From assembly GCA_031253835.1 (NCBI GenBank), contig JAIRVP010000035.1:62001-126000 (forward strand): a stretch of 64,000 nt of DNA. The letters are read 5' to 3'. The number at the start of each line of letters is the position of its first letter. The stretch's first letter is position 1. This DNA is from Burkholderia sp. (GTDB taxonomy: Bacteria; Pseudomonadota; Gammaproteobacteria; Burkholderiales; Burkholderiaceae). Below, piece after piece: positions 25,308 to 33,001 of this stretch. Made by a program: the position numbers and the translations under genes. The notes under the pieces are model-generated. The model was not told where the DNA came from. It did not search any database and was given only the letters and a program-made list of their open reading frames with translations.

Positions 25308-26714
25308 TCAGTGCGCGTCGTGGTGGCCGTGCGCGAGCTTCGAGTGGTGCCGCGAGTACAGGAAGTAGATCACGAGGCCGATCACGAGCCAGATGCCGAA
25401 CGCGGCCCACGTGACGGGCTGCAGGTTCAGCATCAGGAACAGGCACGCCGCGACCGCGAGGATCGGCACCACGGGCACGCCCGGGCAGCGGAACGCGCGC
25501 GGCAGGTCGGGGTGCGTGCGGCGCAGCACGAGCACCGCGATCGACACCATCGAGAACGCCGCGAGCGTGCCGATGTTGATCAGCTCGGCAAGCACGTTGA
25601 GCGGCACGAGCGCGGCGATCAGCCCGAAGAACAGGCCGACGAGCCAGGTCGTCAGGAACGGTGTCGCGTAGCGCGGGTGCACGCGCGACAGCATCGCCGG
25701 CAGCAGCCCGTCGCGCGACATCGCGAAGATCACGCGCGTCTGGCCGTAGCTCATCACGAGGATCACGGTCAGCATGCCGAGCACCGCGCCGAGATCGATG
25801 AAGCCCGCGACCCACTTCTCGCCGGCCACCTGCAGCGCGTACGAGATCGGATGCGAGATGTTCGCGTACTGGGCCGCCGGCACGATGCCGGTCGCGACCG
25901 CGGCGACCGTCACGTACAGCACCGCGCATACCGCGAGCGACGCGATGATGCCGATCGGCAAATCGCGTTTCGGGTTCTTCACTTCCTCGGCCGCCGACGA
26001 CACCGCGTCGAAGCCGATGAACGCGAAGAACATCACGGCTGCCGCGCCGAACACGCCGTTCCAGCCGTGCGGCATGAACGGCTTCCAGTTCGCGGGCGTC
26101 ACGTGGAACAGGCCGACCGCGATCACCAGCAGCACGACCGACACCTTGATGAACACCATGATGTTGTTGATGCGGGTCGACTCGCGGATGCCGATCGACA
26201 GCAGCGTCGTGATCACGATCATCACGAGGAACGCGGGCAGGTTGAACCACGTGACGACGCCCGGCACCGCGCCGGGTGCGGCCGTCAGCACGGTCGGCAG
26301 CGACAGCCCGAAGCCCTGCAGCAGCGACTGCAGGTAGCCCGACCAGCCGACCGACACGGCCGACGACGCGAGGCCGTACTCGAGCATCAGGTCCCAGCCG
26401 ATGATCCACGCGACGAGCTCGCCGAGCGTTGCGTACGAATACGTGTAGATCGAGCCGGCAACGGGAATCGTCGACGCGAATTCCGCGTACGACAGCGCCG
26501 CGAGGCCGCACGCGATCGCGGCGATCACGAACGACAGCATCAGCGCGGGGCCGGCTTGCACGGCGCCGGTACCGGTCAGCACGAAGATGCCGGTGCCGAT
26601 GATCGCGCCGATGCCGAGGAAGGTGAGGTCGATCGCGCCGAGCGCTTTCTTGAGCCCGGCGGCGTGTGCGCCGGCGATCATGCGATCGACGTTTTTCTTG
26701 CGGAAGAGAGACAT
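25308..26714 (-). CDS. APC-family amino acid permease
   Basis: A 468-residue inner-membrane transporter with about 12 helices, of the cationic amino acid transporter-like APC group (YhdG/YfnA type). The first helix carries the substrate-binding GIGAIIGTGIFVLTG motif. The segment FFAFIGFDAVSSAAEEVKNP in helix 6 is characteristic. The start at 26714 (MSLFRKKN) matches relatives; longer frames to 26843 lack family similarity. The substrate, perhaps basic or branched amino acids, is unproven. The His-rich tail (HGHHDAH) is unusual. Confidence 0.88.
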   Translation of the reverse strand: MSLFRKKNVDRMIAGAHAAGLKKALGAIDLTFLGIGAIIGTGIFVLTGTGAVQAGPALMLSFVIAAIACGLAALSYAEFASTIPVAGSIYTYSYATLGELVAWIIGWDLMLEYGLASSAVSVGWSGYLQSLLQGFGLSLPTVLTAAPGAVPGVVTWFNLPAFLVMIVITTLLSIGIRESTRINNIMVFIKVSVVLLVIAVGLFHVTPANWKPFMPHGWNGVFGAAAVMFFAFIGFDAVSSAAEEVKNPKRDLPIGIIASLAVCAVLYVTVAAVATGIVPAAQYANISHPISYALQVAGEKWVAGFIDLGAVLGMLTVILVMSYGQTRVIFAMSRDGLLPAMLSRVHPRYATPFLTTWLVGLFFGLIAALVPLNVLAELINIGTLAAFSMVSIAVLVLRRTHPDLPRAFRCPGVPVVPILAVAACLFLMLNLQPVTWAAFGIWLVIGLVIYFLYSRHHSKLAHGHHDAH

Positions 26715-26945
26715 TGCGGATGAATCGCCAGCGCGCGCAGGCGCGGGGGCGCTGACTGAGTGAAAACCCGTAATTTTAGCCGATTTGACGAACAAGACCC
26801 GCTGCGGCGCAGCGGCGCGTCGCGGAATCGTCCGATAAAACAAGCGCTTGCGCGCAAAACGGGCGGTGGTTGAAGGCGCCGCGGCGTGCGCCGCGCCATG
26901 GAATCGGACGAATCCGAGCTATCGGGCGAAGGCGAGCCGGGCCGG

Positions 26946-27602
26946 TCAGGCGCCGGCCGCGGGCGCCATGTCGACGAGCCGGTTGCTCATCACGTAGAAC
27001 GTGAGTTCCGCGTTGTTCGACAGCCGCATCTTCTCGAGCAGCCGCGACCGGTACACGCTCACCGTCTTCACGGACAGCGACAGCGTGTTCGCGATGTCGG
27101 TGAGCCGCTTGCCCGACGCGAGCATGCAGAGCGTCTGGTACTCGCGGTCGGACAGCTTCTCGTGCGGCAGCGGTTCGTTCTCGAACGACACGTATTCGGC
27201 GAGCGCCTCGGCCATCGCGGGGCTCACGTACTTGCGGCCGGCCGCGACCTGCTGGATCGCGCCGATCATCTGCGCGGCGTTGACCGTCTTCGACAGGTAG
27301 CCGGCCGCGCCGGCCTTCAGCGCACGCACCGCGTACTGGTCCTCGCGGTACATCGAGAACATCAGCACCGGCGTGCGCGACAGCTTGCGCTTGAGGCGCT
27401 TGAGCACCTCGATGCCGTTCGTGTCCGGCAGCGAGATGTCGAGCAGGATCACGTCGAATTCCTGCTTGTCGACGGCTGCCATCGCGTCGCCGCCGGTTTC
27501 GGCCTCGGTCACGTCGCGCGCGATGCCGCGGTCGATCAGCAGCTGGCGAATCCCTTGCCGGACGATCGCGTGATCGTCCACGAGCAGGATGTTCAGGCTC
27601 AT
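26946..27602 (-). CDS. NarL/FixJ-type response regulator
   Basis: A 218-residue DNA-binding response regulator. The receiver (residues 1-120) has the acidic pair Asp9/Asp10, phosphoacceptor Asp55 in ILLDISLPD and Lys in YLSKT. The C-terminal LuxR-type HTH (about 150-212) has LSDREYQTLCMLASGK and LSLSVKTVSVYRSRLLEKM. It lies 7 bases after the kinase stop, so the two form an operon. The target genes are unknown; nothing adjacent points to nitrate or a known pathway. Confidence 0.93.
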   Translation of the reverse strand: MSLNILLVDDHAIVRQGIRQLLIDRGIARDVTEAETGGDAMAAVDKQEFDVILLDISLPDTNGIEVLKRLKRKLSRTPVLMFSMYREDQYAVRALKAGAAGYLSKTVNAAQMIGAIQQVAAGRKYVSPAMAEALAEYVSFENEPLPHEKLSDREYQTLCMLASGKRLTDIANTLSLSVKTVSVYRSRLLEKMRLSNNAELTFYVMSNRLVDMAPAAGA

Positions 27603-27609
27603 GACGACC

Positions 27610-28425
27610 TCACGAAAGCGACGCGCGGCGGGCCGCGACAGGCGCGGGGCGCAGCGAATCCCACGCGAAGCGCGCGGTGACGCGCGTGCCGTGGCCGGTT
27701 TCCGGCGTGGCCGTCTCGAAGCTGCCGCCGAACGCCTCGCAGCGGGCGCGCATGCCGGCGAGGCCGTAGCCGCTGCGGCGGCTGCGGGCGAAACCGGTCC
27801 CATCGTCGGCGACAATCAGTGACAGATGCGTGCCGTCCGTGACGATCCGCACGTCGACCGACGTCGCGCGGGCGTGCTTCGCGACGTTCGACAGCGCTTC
27901 CTGCGCGACGCGGAATACCGCGAGGGCGCTGGCGCCGGCGATCTGCGTGAGGCGCGCGTCGGCCGCACACACGAAGCTCGTGCGCAGGCCCGTGCGGGCC
28001 GCGTGCGTGTCGATCCACGACGACAGCGCGCCGATCATGCCCGCGTCGAGCGCCGGCGTGTCGCGTTCGTCGATCAGCCGGCGATTCGCGTCGGTGGCGG
28101 CGTCGAGCGCCTGCTGCGCCAGCTCCAGCGCGCGCAGGCAGCCGTCCGGCGCATCGGCCGGCAGCCACGTTTGAACGTTTGCGAGCGCGAAACGCGCAGC
28201 GGTCAATTCGGCGCCGAGTCCGTCGTGCAGCTCGCCGGCCAGGTGGCGGCGGGCTGCTTCGTCGGCGGCGAGCAATTGGGCGGACAGCGCCGCGATCCGC
28301 GCGGCGGAGGCGCCGCGTTTCGACGCTGCGCCGGCGATGGGCGGAGTAACGGTGCCGCTGTGCACAAGCTGCCGCGGCGGGAACGGGGCGTGGGCGCCCG
28401 AGGGCGCGTTAAGCGACGTATCCAT
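27610..28425 (-). CDS. Soluble histidine kinase, HisKA_3/NarX type
   Basis: A 271-residue sensor kinase without membrane segments or a clear input domain. The HisKA_3 box holds the phosphorylated His67 in LAGELHDGLGAEL. The ATPase domain has the N box EALSNVAKHA and G boxes DDGTGF and GYGLAGM. The first 45 residues are unstructured. Lack of any sensing domain suggests a cytosolic partner or oligomeric control. The start at 28425 was chosen because the upstream 36 codons look random. Confidence 0.9.
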   Translation of the reverse strand: MDTSLNAPSGAHAPFPPRQLVHSGTVTPPIAGAASKRGASAARIAALSAQLLAADEAARRHLAGELHDGLGAELTAARFALANVQTWLPADAPDGCLRALELAQQALDAATDANRRLIDERDTPALDAGMIGALSSWIDTHAARTGLRTSFVCAADARLTQIAGASALAVFRVAQEALSNVAKHARATSVDVRIVTDGTHLSLIVADDGTGFARSRRSGYGLAGMRARCEAFGGSFETATPETGHGTRVTARFAWDSLRPAPVAARRASLS

Positions 28426-28526
28426 GACTCTCCCTGCTGTCAGAAAGCGGTTCAGACACCGGCTGGCTGCGTGACTCGGCTGCCGTTTCGATGACGGTCG
28501 CCGCCAGAGAATCGCTCCATGCCGAG

Positions 28527-28550
28527 GTAACAAAAGTTACACCTTGTAAC
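28527..28550. promoter_or_regulatory. Candidate operator with repeated GTTAC half-sites
   Basis: Two overlapping inverted repeats, GTAAC-N4-GTTAC and GTTAC-N5-GTAAC, share the middle half-site. They lie about 100 bases before the kinase start. They may be a response-regulator binding site; this is inferred only from symmetry and position. Confidence 0.4.
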
Positions 28551-28784
28551 ACTTGCATCCGACCCTTCCACTCTCATTCAAACGGCAACCACGCGCGGCG
28601 AATAATATCTCAAAATTTCCGAAAAGGTCATGTCGGGCGGACATTTAAGGGTAAATGTGAATAATCGGAATGAACGTGTTGTAGGAAAAACACTGACACC
28701 CGAACACCCGGCGGTGACGTATCCAAATGTAACTATTTGAGATGAGATGGTCCCAGTTTGTTACGAATTCGCCAAGTAGGGACG

Positions 28785-28812
28785 AAAAAAAACCGGAGCT
28801 TTTGCTCCGGTT
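28785..28812 (-). terminator. Rho-independent terminator of fpr
   Basis: AACCGGAGC (28791-28799) pairs with GCTCCGGTT (28804-28812), with a TTTT loop. Eight A on the plus strand (28785-28792) give the U run for the leftward transcript. It begins 29 bases past the fpr stop. Confidence 0.92.
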
Positions 28813-28840
28813 CTTGATGACGCGCAAATTGGGGGATCGA

Positions 28841-29611
28841 TCAGTCCACGAATGCGCGCTCGATCACGTAGTGGCCCGGCGCGCTGTTCTTGCCTTCGAC
28901 GAGGCCGGCCTGTTTCAGCAGGTCGGTCGTGTCCTTCAGCATCGCGGTGCTGCCGCACAGCATCACGCGGTCGTGTTCCGGCGAGAACGGCGGGACGTCG
29001 AGATCCGTGAACAGCTTGCCGGTCGCGATCAGGTCGGTGATCCGGCCTTCGTTGTCGAACGCTTCGCGCGTGACCGTCGGGTAGTAGACGAGCTTTTCCT
29101 TGATGATGTCGCCCAGGTACTCGTGGCCCGGCAGGTCGTGCTTGATGAAGTCCATGTACGCGAGCTCGCCCTTCAGGCGGCACGTGTGCGTCAGGATCAC
29201 CTTGTCGAAGCGGTCGTAGATCTCCGGATCGCGGATGATCGACATGAACGGCGCGAGGCCCGTGCCCGTCGACAGCATCCACAGCGTCTTGCCCGGCAGC
29301 AGGTTGTCGGCGACCAGCGTGCCCGTCGGCTTCTTGCCGATCAGCACGGTGTCGCCGACCTTCAGGTGCTGCAGGCGCGACGTCAGCGGGCCGTTCTGCA
29401 CCTTGATGCTGAAGAATTCGAGATGCTCTTCGTAGTTCGGGCTGACGATCGAGTAGGCGCGCGCGAGCGGCTTGCCGTCGACCTCGAGGCCGACCATCGT
29501 GAATTCGCCGTTGTTGAAGCGCAGGCTCGCCTCACGGGTGCAGGTGAAGCTGAACAGCGTGTCGGTCCAGTGATGGACGGATTGGACGGTGGCGGTGTCG
29601 TATTTGCTCAT
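28841..29611 (-). CDS. fpr: Ferredoxin--NADP+ reductase
   Basis: A 256-residue FAD enzyme that exchanges electrons between NADPH and ferredoxin or flavodoxin; it supports oxidative stress defence and Fe-S repair. The FAD site is RAYSIVSP, and the NADPH site is MLSTGTGLAPFMSIIRD and MLCGSTAML. The family C-terminus GHYVIERAFVD is present. Length matches bacterial Fpr (about 257). It ends at a strong terminator and stands as a single gene. Confidence 0.95.
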   Translation of the reverse strand: MSKYDTATVQSVHHWTDTLFSFTCTREASLRFNNGEFTMVGLEVDGKPLARAYSIVSPNYEEHLEFFSIKVQNGPLTSRLQHLKVGDTVLIGKKPTGTLVADNLLPGKTLWMLSTGTGLAPFMSIIRDPEIYDRFDKVILTHTCRLKGELAYMDFIKHDLPGHEYLGDIIKEKLVYYPTVTREAFDNEGRITDLIATGKLFTDLDVPPFSPEHDRVMLCGSTAMLKDTTDLLKQAGLVEGKNSAPGHYVIERAFVD

Positions 29612-29838
29612 GGCTTTGAAAACGGACGCGCGTAGCGGACGCGTGTAACGGGCCCAAAAACGGGCAAAAAAACCGAGTGCGACGGCCCGATCGCGGATCG
29701 GCCGGCCGGCGCGTCGGACACGCGCCTTCTCGATGACAGACGTTTGAGGAACTCGTTATTTTACCCTGTTGACGCGGATCGCGGGCTTGACCCCCGTGGC
29801 TGCGCGGATTTGGCGCAACAAATCCTTGCAACGCGCTT

Positions 29839-30486
29839 TCAGCGGTCGGCCGCGAGTTTCGCGCCGAGACCCACGAGCGCGACGCCGCACAGCGCGTCGA
29901 GCGGGCGCCGCACGCGCCGGTAGCCGCGCTGCGCGCGCGGGCTCGCGAACAGGTACGCGACGCACGAATACCAGCCGGCCGACAGCACGCCGATCGTCAC
30001 CAGCACCGCGCCGTTGAACCACAGCGGCACGTGCGCGGGCAGCATCGCCGCGAACACGCTGGTCCAGAACGCGCACGATTTCGGGTTCGTCAGGCATGTG
30101 AACAGGCCGCTGCGATACGCGCGCAGGTAGTCGCGCGCCTGCGGCGCGGCCAGCGGTGCGGTGGCGCCCGGTGCGTCGGCCGGCGCCGCGTCGCGGCGCA
30201 CGCCCGAGCGCAGCAGCTTGAAGCCGAAATACACGAGATACACGGCGCCGCCGATCCGGATCGCCTCGTACAGCCATTCGACCTGGTGCAGCACGGCCGC
30301 AAGGCCGAGCATCGCGAGCGTCGCCCATGCGACCGACGCGGTGCCGACGCCGAGCGCCGACGCGGCACCCAGGCTGCGACGGCCCGCGAGCGACAGTTGC
30401 GAAATCATGAAGAAATTCGGGCCGGGCGTGATCGCCGCGACGAGGTAGACGACGGCGATTTGCAGCAGGATCGGCAGGTAGGTCAT
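29839..30486 (-). CDS. LysE/RhtB family amino acid exporter
   Basis: A 215-residue inner-membrane protein with about six helices. The family motif AAITPGPNFFMISQ lies near residue 17-30, and GGAVYLVYFGFKLLR and LTNPKSCAFW are also typical of the RhtB group. Members export homoserine, threonine or other amino acids. The Ala/Pro-rich loop between helices 3 and 4 is longer than usual. The exported substrate is unknown. Confidence 0.88.
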   Translation of the reverse strand: MTYLPILLQIAVVYLVAAITPGPNFFMISQLSLAGRRSLGAASALGVGTASVAWATLAMLGLAAVLHQVEWLYEAIRIGGAVYLVYFGFKLLRSGVRRDAAPADAPGATAPLAAPQARDYLRAYRSGLFTCLTNPKSCAFWTSVFAAMLPAHVPLWFNGAVLVTIGVLSAGWYSCVAYLFASPRAQRGYRRVRRPLDALCGVALVGLGAKLAADR

Positions 30487-30596
30487 GGCGGCGCGGCCCG
30501 GCGGCGGGGCGGTGGCGGATTGGGCAAGCCGCTACTGTAGCGCGCGCGGCGCGATGGTGCTCCGGTGGAGCGCGCGATCGGGGCGTTACCGAGGAA

Positions 30597-31412
30597 CTAC
30601 TGCGGATCGAGGCGCAGCCGCGCGATGTATGGCAGGTGGTCCGACAGCCACGCGGCTTCGCCGGACGGCGCGCGCCATTCGAGCGGCGTCAGGCCGCGCA
30701 CGAACATCTTGTCGAGCGCGAGCGCCGGCGAGAACGCGGGGAACGTGCGGCCCGATTCGCCGAGCAGCGTCGCGACCTCGGACATCCCGATCTCGCCGAA
30801 CAGCGCGACCGAATCGTTGCGCCAGTCGTTGAAGTCGCCGGCGAGCATCAGCGGGCCGTCGCCCGCATTGCGTACGATCCAGTGCGCGATCCAGTGCATC
30901 TGGCGCAGCCGCGCGGCGCGCGTGAGCGCGAGGTGTGCGCACAGCAGCGTGACCGGGCGCGCGCCCGCGAGCGTCGCGCGCGCGACGAGCAGCCCGCGCC
31001 GCTCGAAGCGGTGCGCGGAGATGTCCCAGCGGCCGCCGAGGTCGAGCGGATGCGGCGACAGGATCGCGTTGCCGTGCCGCCATGACGGCTTGAACACGTT
31101 CGGCCCGAGCGCGATCTGCCAGTCGAGCGCATGCGCGATCTCGGTGGCCTGGCAATGCCAGACGTCGTCGACCGCGTCGTCCATCTGCGCGCCGAAGCCG
31201 GGCGCGAGCACGGGGCGCGGCATGCGGCGCGCCATCGCTTCCTGCAGGAAATACACGTCGGCGTGCGTCGACTGCATCCAGTTGCGCATCGCGTTCCACG
31301 CGGTGAAGCCGAGCGGCGAGCGGCCCTTGTGCAGGTTCCAGCTGACGGCGGTGATTTCGTCGGGTGCGGCGTGCGGTTCGGCGAACGGCAGGGACAGGGC
31401 GTCGACGGACAT
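30597..31412 (-). CDS. Endonuclease/exonuclease/phosphatase family protein
   Basis: A 271-residue protein of the DNase I-like fold, metal-dependent. The catalytic motifs are present in order: WNLHKG (Asn), FLQEAM (Glu), the CAHLALTR His, LAGDFNDW (Asp, Asn) and LSDHLPY (Asp-His). Relatives in bacteria cleave DNA or phosphodiester bonds of small molecules. Here no signal peptide is seen. It starts 5 bases after the upstream periplasmic gene, so they share a transcript. Confidence 0.88.
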   Translation of the reverse strand: MSVDALSLPFAEPHAAPDEITAVSWNLHKGRSPLGFTAWNAMRNWMQSTHADVYFLQEAMARRMPRPVLAPGFGAQMDDAVDDVWHCQATEIAHALDWQIALGPNVFKPSWRHGNAILSPHPLDLGGRWDISAHRFERRGLLVARATLAGARPVTLLCAHLALTRAARLRQMHWIAHWIVRNAGDGPLMLAGDFNDWRNDSVALFGEIGMSEVATLLGESGRTFPAFSPALALDKMFVRGLTPLEWRAPSGEAAWLSDHLPYIARLRLDPQ

Positions 31413-31417
31413 GACGC

Positions 31418-31906
31418 TCAGTCCTTCGCGACGTGCGCACGCACGCGGTACACGAGATGCGGATGCTGTTCGACGAGCGTCCAGTCGGTCCAGGCATCGG
31501 CGCCGACCGACAGGCCGGGATGGCTTGCGACGATCTGCCGCGGCGACGCGGGCACGCACGGATCGCTGCGCGTCGCGTTTTCGTCGTCGAGCGTTTCCTG
31601 CACGTCGAGCGCGAGCGACACGGTGTTCGCGTTGGCGTCGACGGCGAGCGGCGCGACGGTGACCGAACGCGTGCGCTCGGTCGGCACGACGCGTGCGGCA
31701 TTGCCGCAGCCGACCGGCACGGCGGACGGATAGCGATGGGTATCGGTGCGGGTCTGACCCACGGTGGTGCGTTGCTGGAACGTGTCGATCGTCTGACCGT
31801 CGCGCGCCACCTGGATCTCCCACGCGACGGAGGCCGGCGCGGGGCTTTGCGCATGGGCGGCGAGCGCGGCGCTCGCAAGCAGGACGGCCAGGCCGTGTTT
31901 CAGCAT
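31418..31906 (-). CDS. Conserved periplasmic protein, unknown function
   Basis: A 162-residue protein with a clear signal peptide (MLKHGLAVLLASAALAAHA, cleavage before QSPAP). GGAGACG precedes the start at 31906. The mature part looks beta-rich, and there are two Cys (VGCGN and SDPCVPA) that could form a disulfide. I do not recognise a domain. It heads a two-gene operon with the EEP nuclease. Confidence 0.7.
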   Translation of the reverse strand: MLKHGLAVLLASAALAAHAQSPAPASVAWEIQVARDGQTIDTFQQRTTVGQTRTDTHRYPSAVPVGCGNAARVVPTERTRSVTVAPLAVDANANTVSLALDVQETLDDENATRSDPCVPASPRQIVASHPGLSVGADAWTDWTLVEQHPHLVYRVRAHVAKD

Positions 31907-32052
31907 GAAACGTCTCCGGAAACGCGCAATAGCGGGGAACGGACGCACATCTTACGCCCGATCGATTTCGATCGTGATGTGACAGGGCTGACGGCGACAG
32001 GTTCGCCGCACGATGCGGTCCTGCCGGACAGGTAGGGCCGCGGCACGCATTT

Positions 32053-32772
32053 TCAAGCGAAGAAGCGCGCGAACTCGGCGACGGGCGCGCGCTCGGTGAC
32101 GAGGCGATTCTCGATCGCGTCGGGGTCCGCATGGCCGAGCGACATCCCGCAGACGAACTGCTCGTTGGCGGGAATGCCGAGGTGGTCGGCGACGATCCGG
32201 TGAAACGGCACGAACGCGGCCTGCGGGCAGGTATCGAGCCCGCGTGCGCGCGCGGCCGTCATCACGCCCTGCAGGAACATCCCGCAATCGAGCCAGGCCC
32301 CGTGGGTCATCACGCGGTCGAGCGTGAAGAACAGCGCGACCGGCGCATCGAAGAAGCGGAAGTTGCGCGCGTGCTGCGCATGCATGCGCGCCTTCTCGTC
32401 GCGGCCGATGTTCAACAGCCCGTACAGGTCCCAGCCGACCTTGCGGCGCCGGTCGATATACGGCGACACCCATTCGCGCGGGTAGTAGTCGTATTCGGCG
32501 ACGTATTTCTCGTCGCGCGCGGGATCGTCGTGCGCTGCCGTCAGCGCGGCGGCGAGCGCATCGCGCGTGGCGCCCGTTGCGACGTACACGCGCCACGGCT
32601 GGATGTTGGTGCCCGACGGCGCGCGGCTCGCGGCTTCGAGGATCGCCTCGAGCGTGTCGCGCGGCACGGGTGTCGGCAGGAATGCGCGGATCGCGCGGCG
32701 CGACGTGAGCGCCGCGTCGACGGCGTCGATCGCATCGGCATCGACGCGCGGGGAAGCAGCGGGGACGGACAT
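32053..32772 (-). CDS. Nitroreductase family protein
   Basis: A 239-residue FMN-dependent NAD(P)H oxidoreductase. SRRAIRAFLPTPVP holds the FMN phosphate-binding Arg residues, and APSGTNIQPW is the conserved substrate/FMN loop. The C-terminal GMSLGHADPDAIENRL holds the second FMN-contact region. Members reduce nitro compounds or quinones. The start at 32772 has AAAGG 7 bases upstream; 32778 would leave too little space. Confidence 0.9.
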   Translation of the reverse strand: MSVPAASPRVDADAIDAVDAALTSRRAIRAFLPTPVPRDTLEAILEAASRAPSGTNIQPWRVYVATGATRDALAAALTAAHDDPARDEKYVAEYDYYPREWVSPYIDRRRKVGWDLYGLLNIGRDEKARMHAQHARNFRFFDAPVALFFTLDRVMTHGAWLDCGMFLQGVMTAARARGLDTCPQAAFVPFHRIVADHLGIPANEQFVCGMSLGHADPDAIENRLVTERAPVAEFARFFA

Positions 32773-32922
32773 CGGCATACCTTTGGGGCATCGCGCGACG
32801 CGCCGTGCGGGCGCCGTCGGCCAGGCCGGCGCGGCGGGTGGGTGAACCAACGATCATACGCCGCGGCGCGTGGCCGTGCAGCGCGCGCGAAGTGTTAGCA
32901 GCAGACTCGGGCGGCTGCTTGC

Positions 32923-32950
32923 TTGCACGGGGATGCGGGATCGCTACACT
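32923..32950 (+). promoter_or_regulatory. Sigma-70-like promoter of the AAA+ ATPase gene
   Basis: TTGCAC (32923-32928) and TACACT (32945-32950) are separated by 16 bases, 51 bases before the ATG at 33002. Both boxes match consensus at 4 or more positions. Confidence 0.6.
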
Positions 32951-33001
32951 GAAATCGTAAGGGTCTGATGATCGTGTGACGGCAAGTGCAGCGAGGTTGG
33001 T

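Larger units (their letters stand above)
28426..28840. other. Promoter region of the two-component pair; downstream of fpr
   Basis: No gene. The region is AT-rich. Just upstream of the kinase it holds GTAAC (28527-28531), GTTAC (28536-28540) and GTAAC (28546-28550), forming overlapping inverted repeats, GTTAC-ACCTT-GTAAC among them. It also holds the fpr terminator (28785-28812). Confidence 0.5.
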
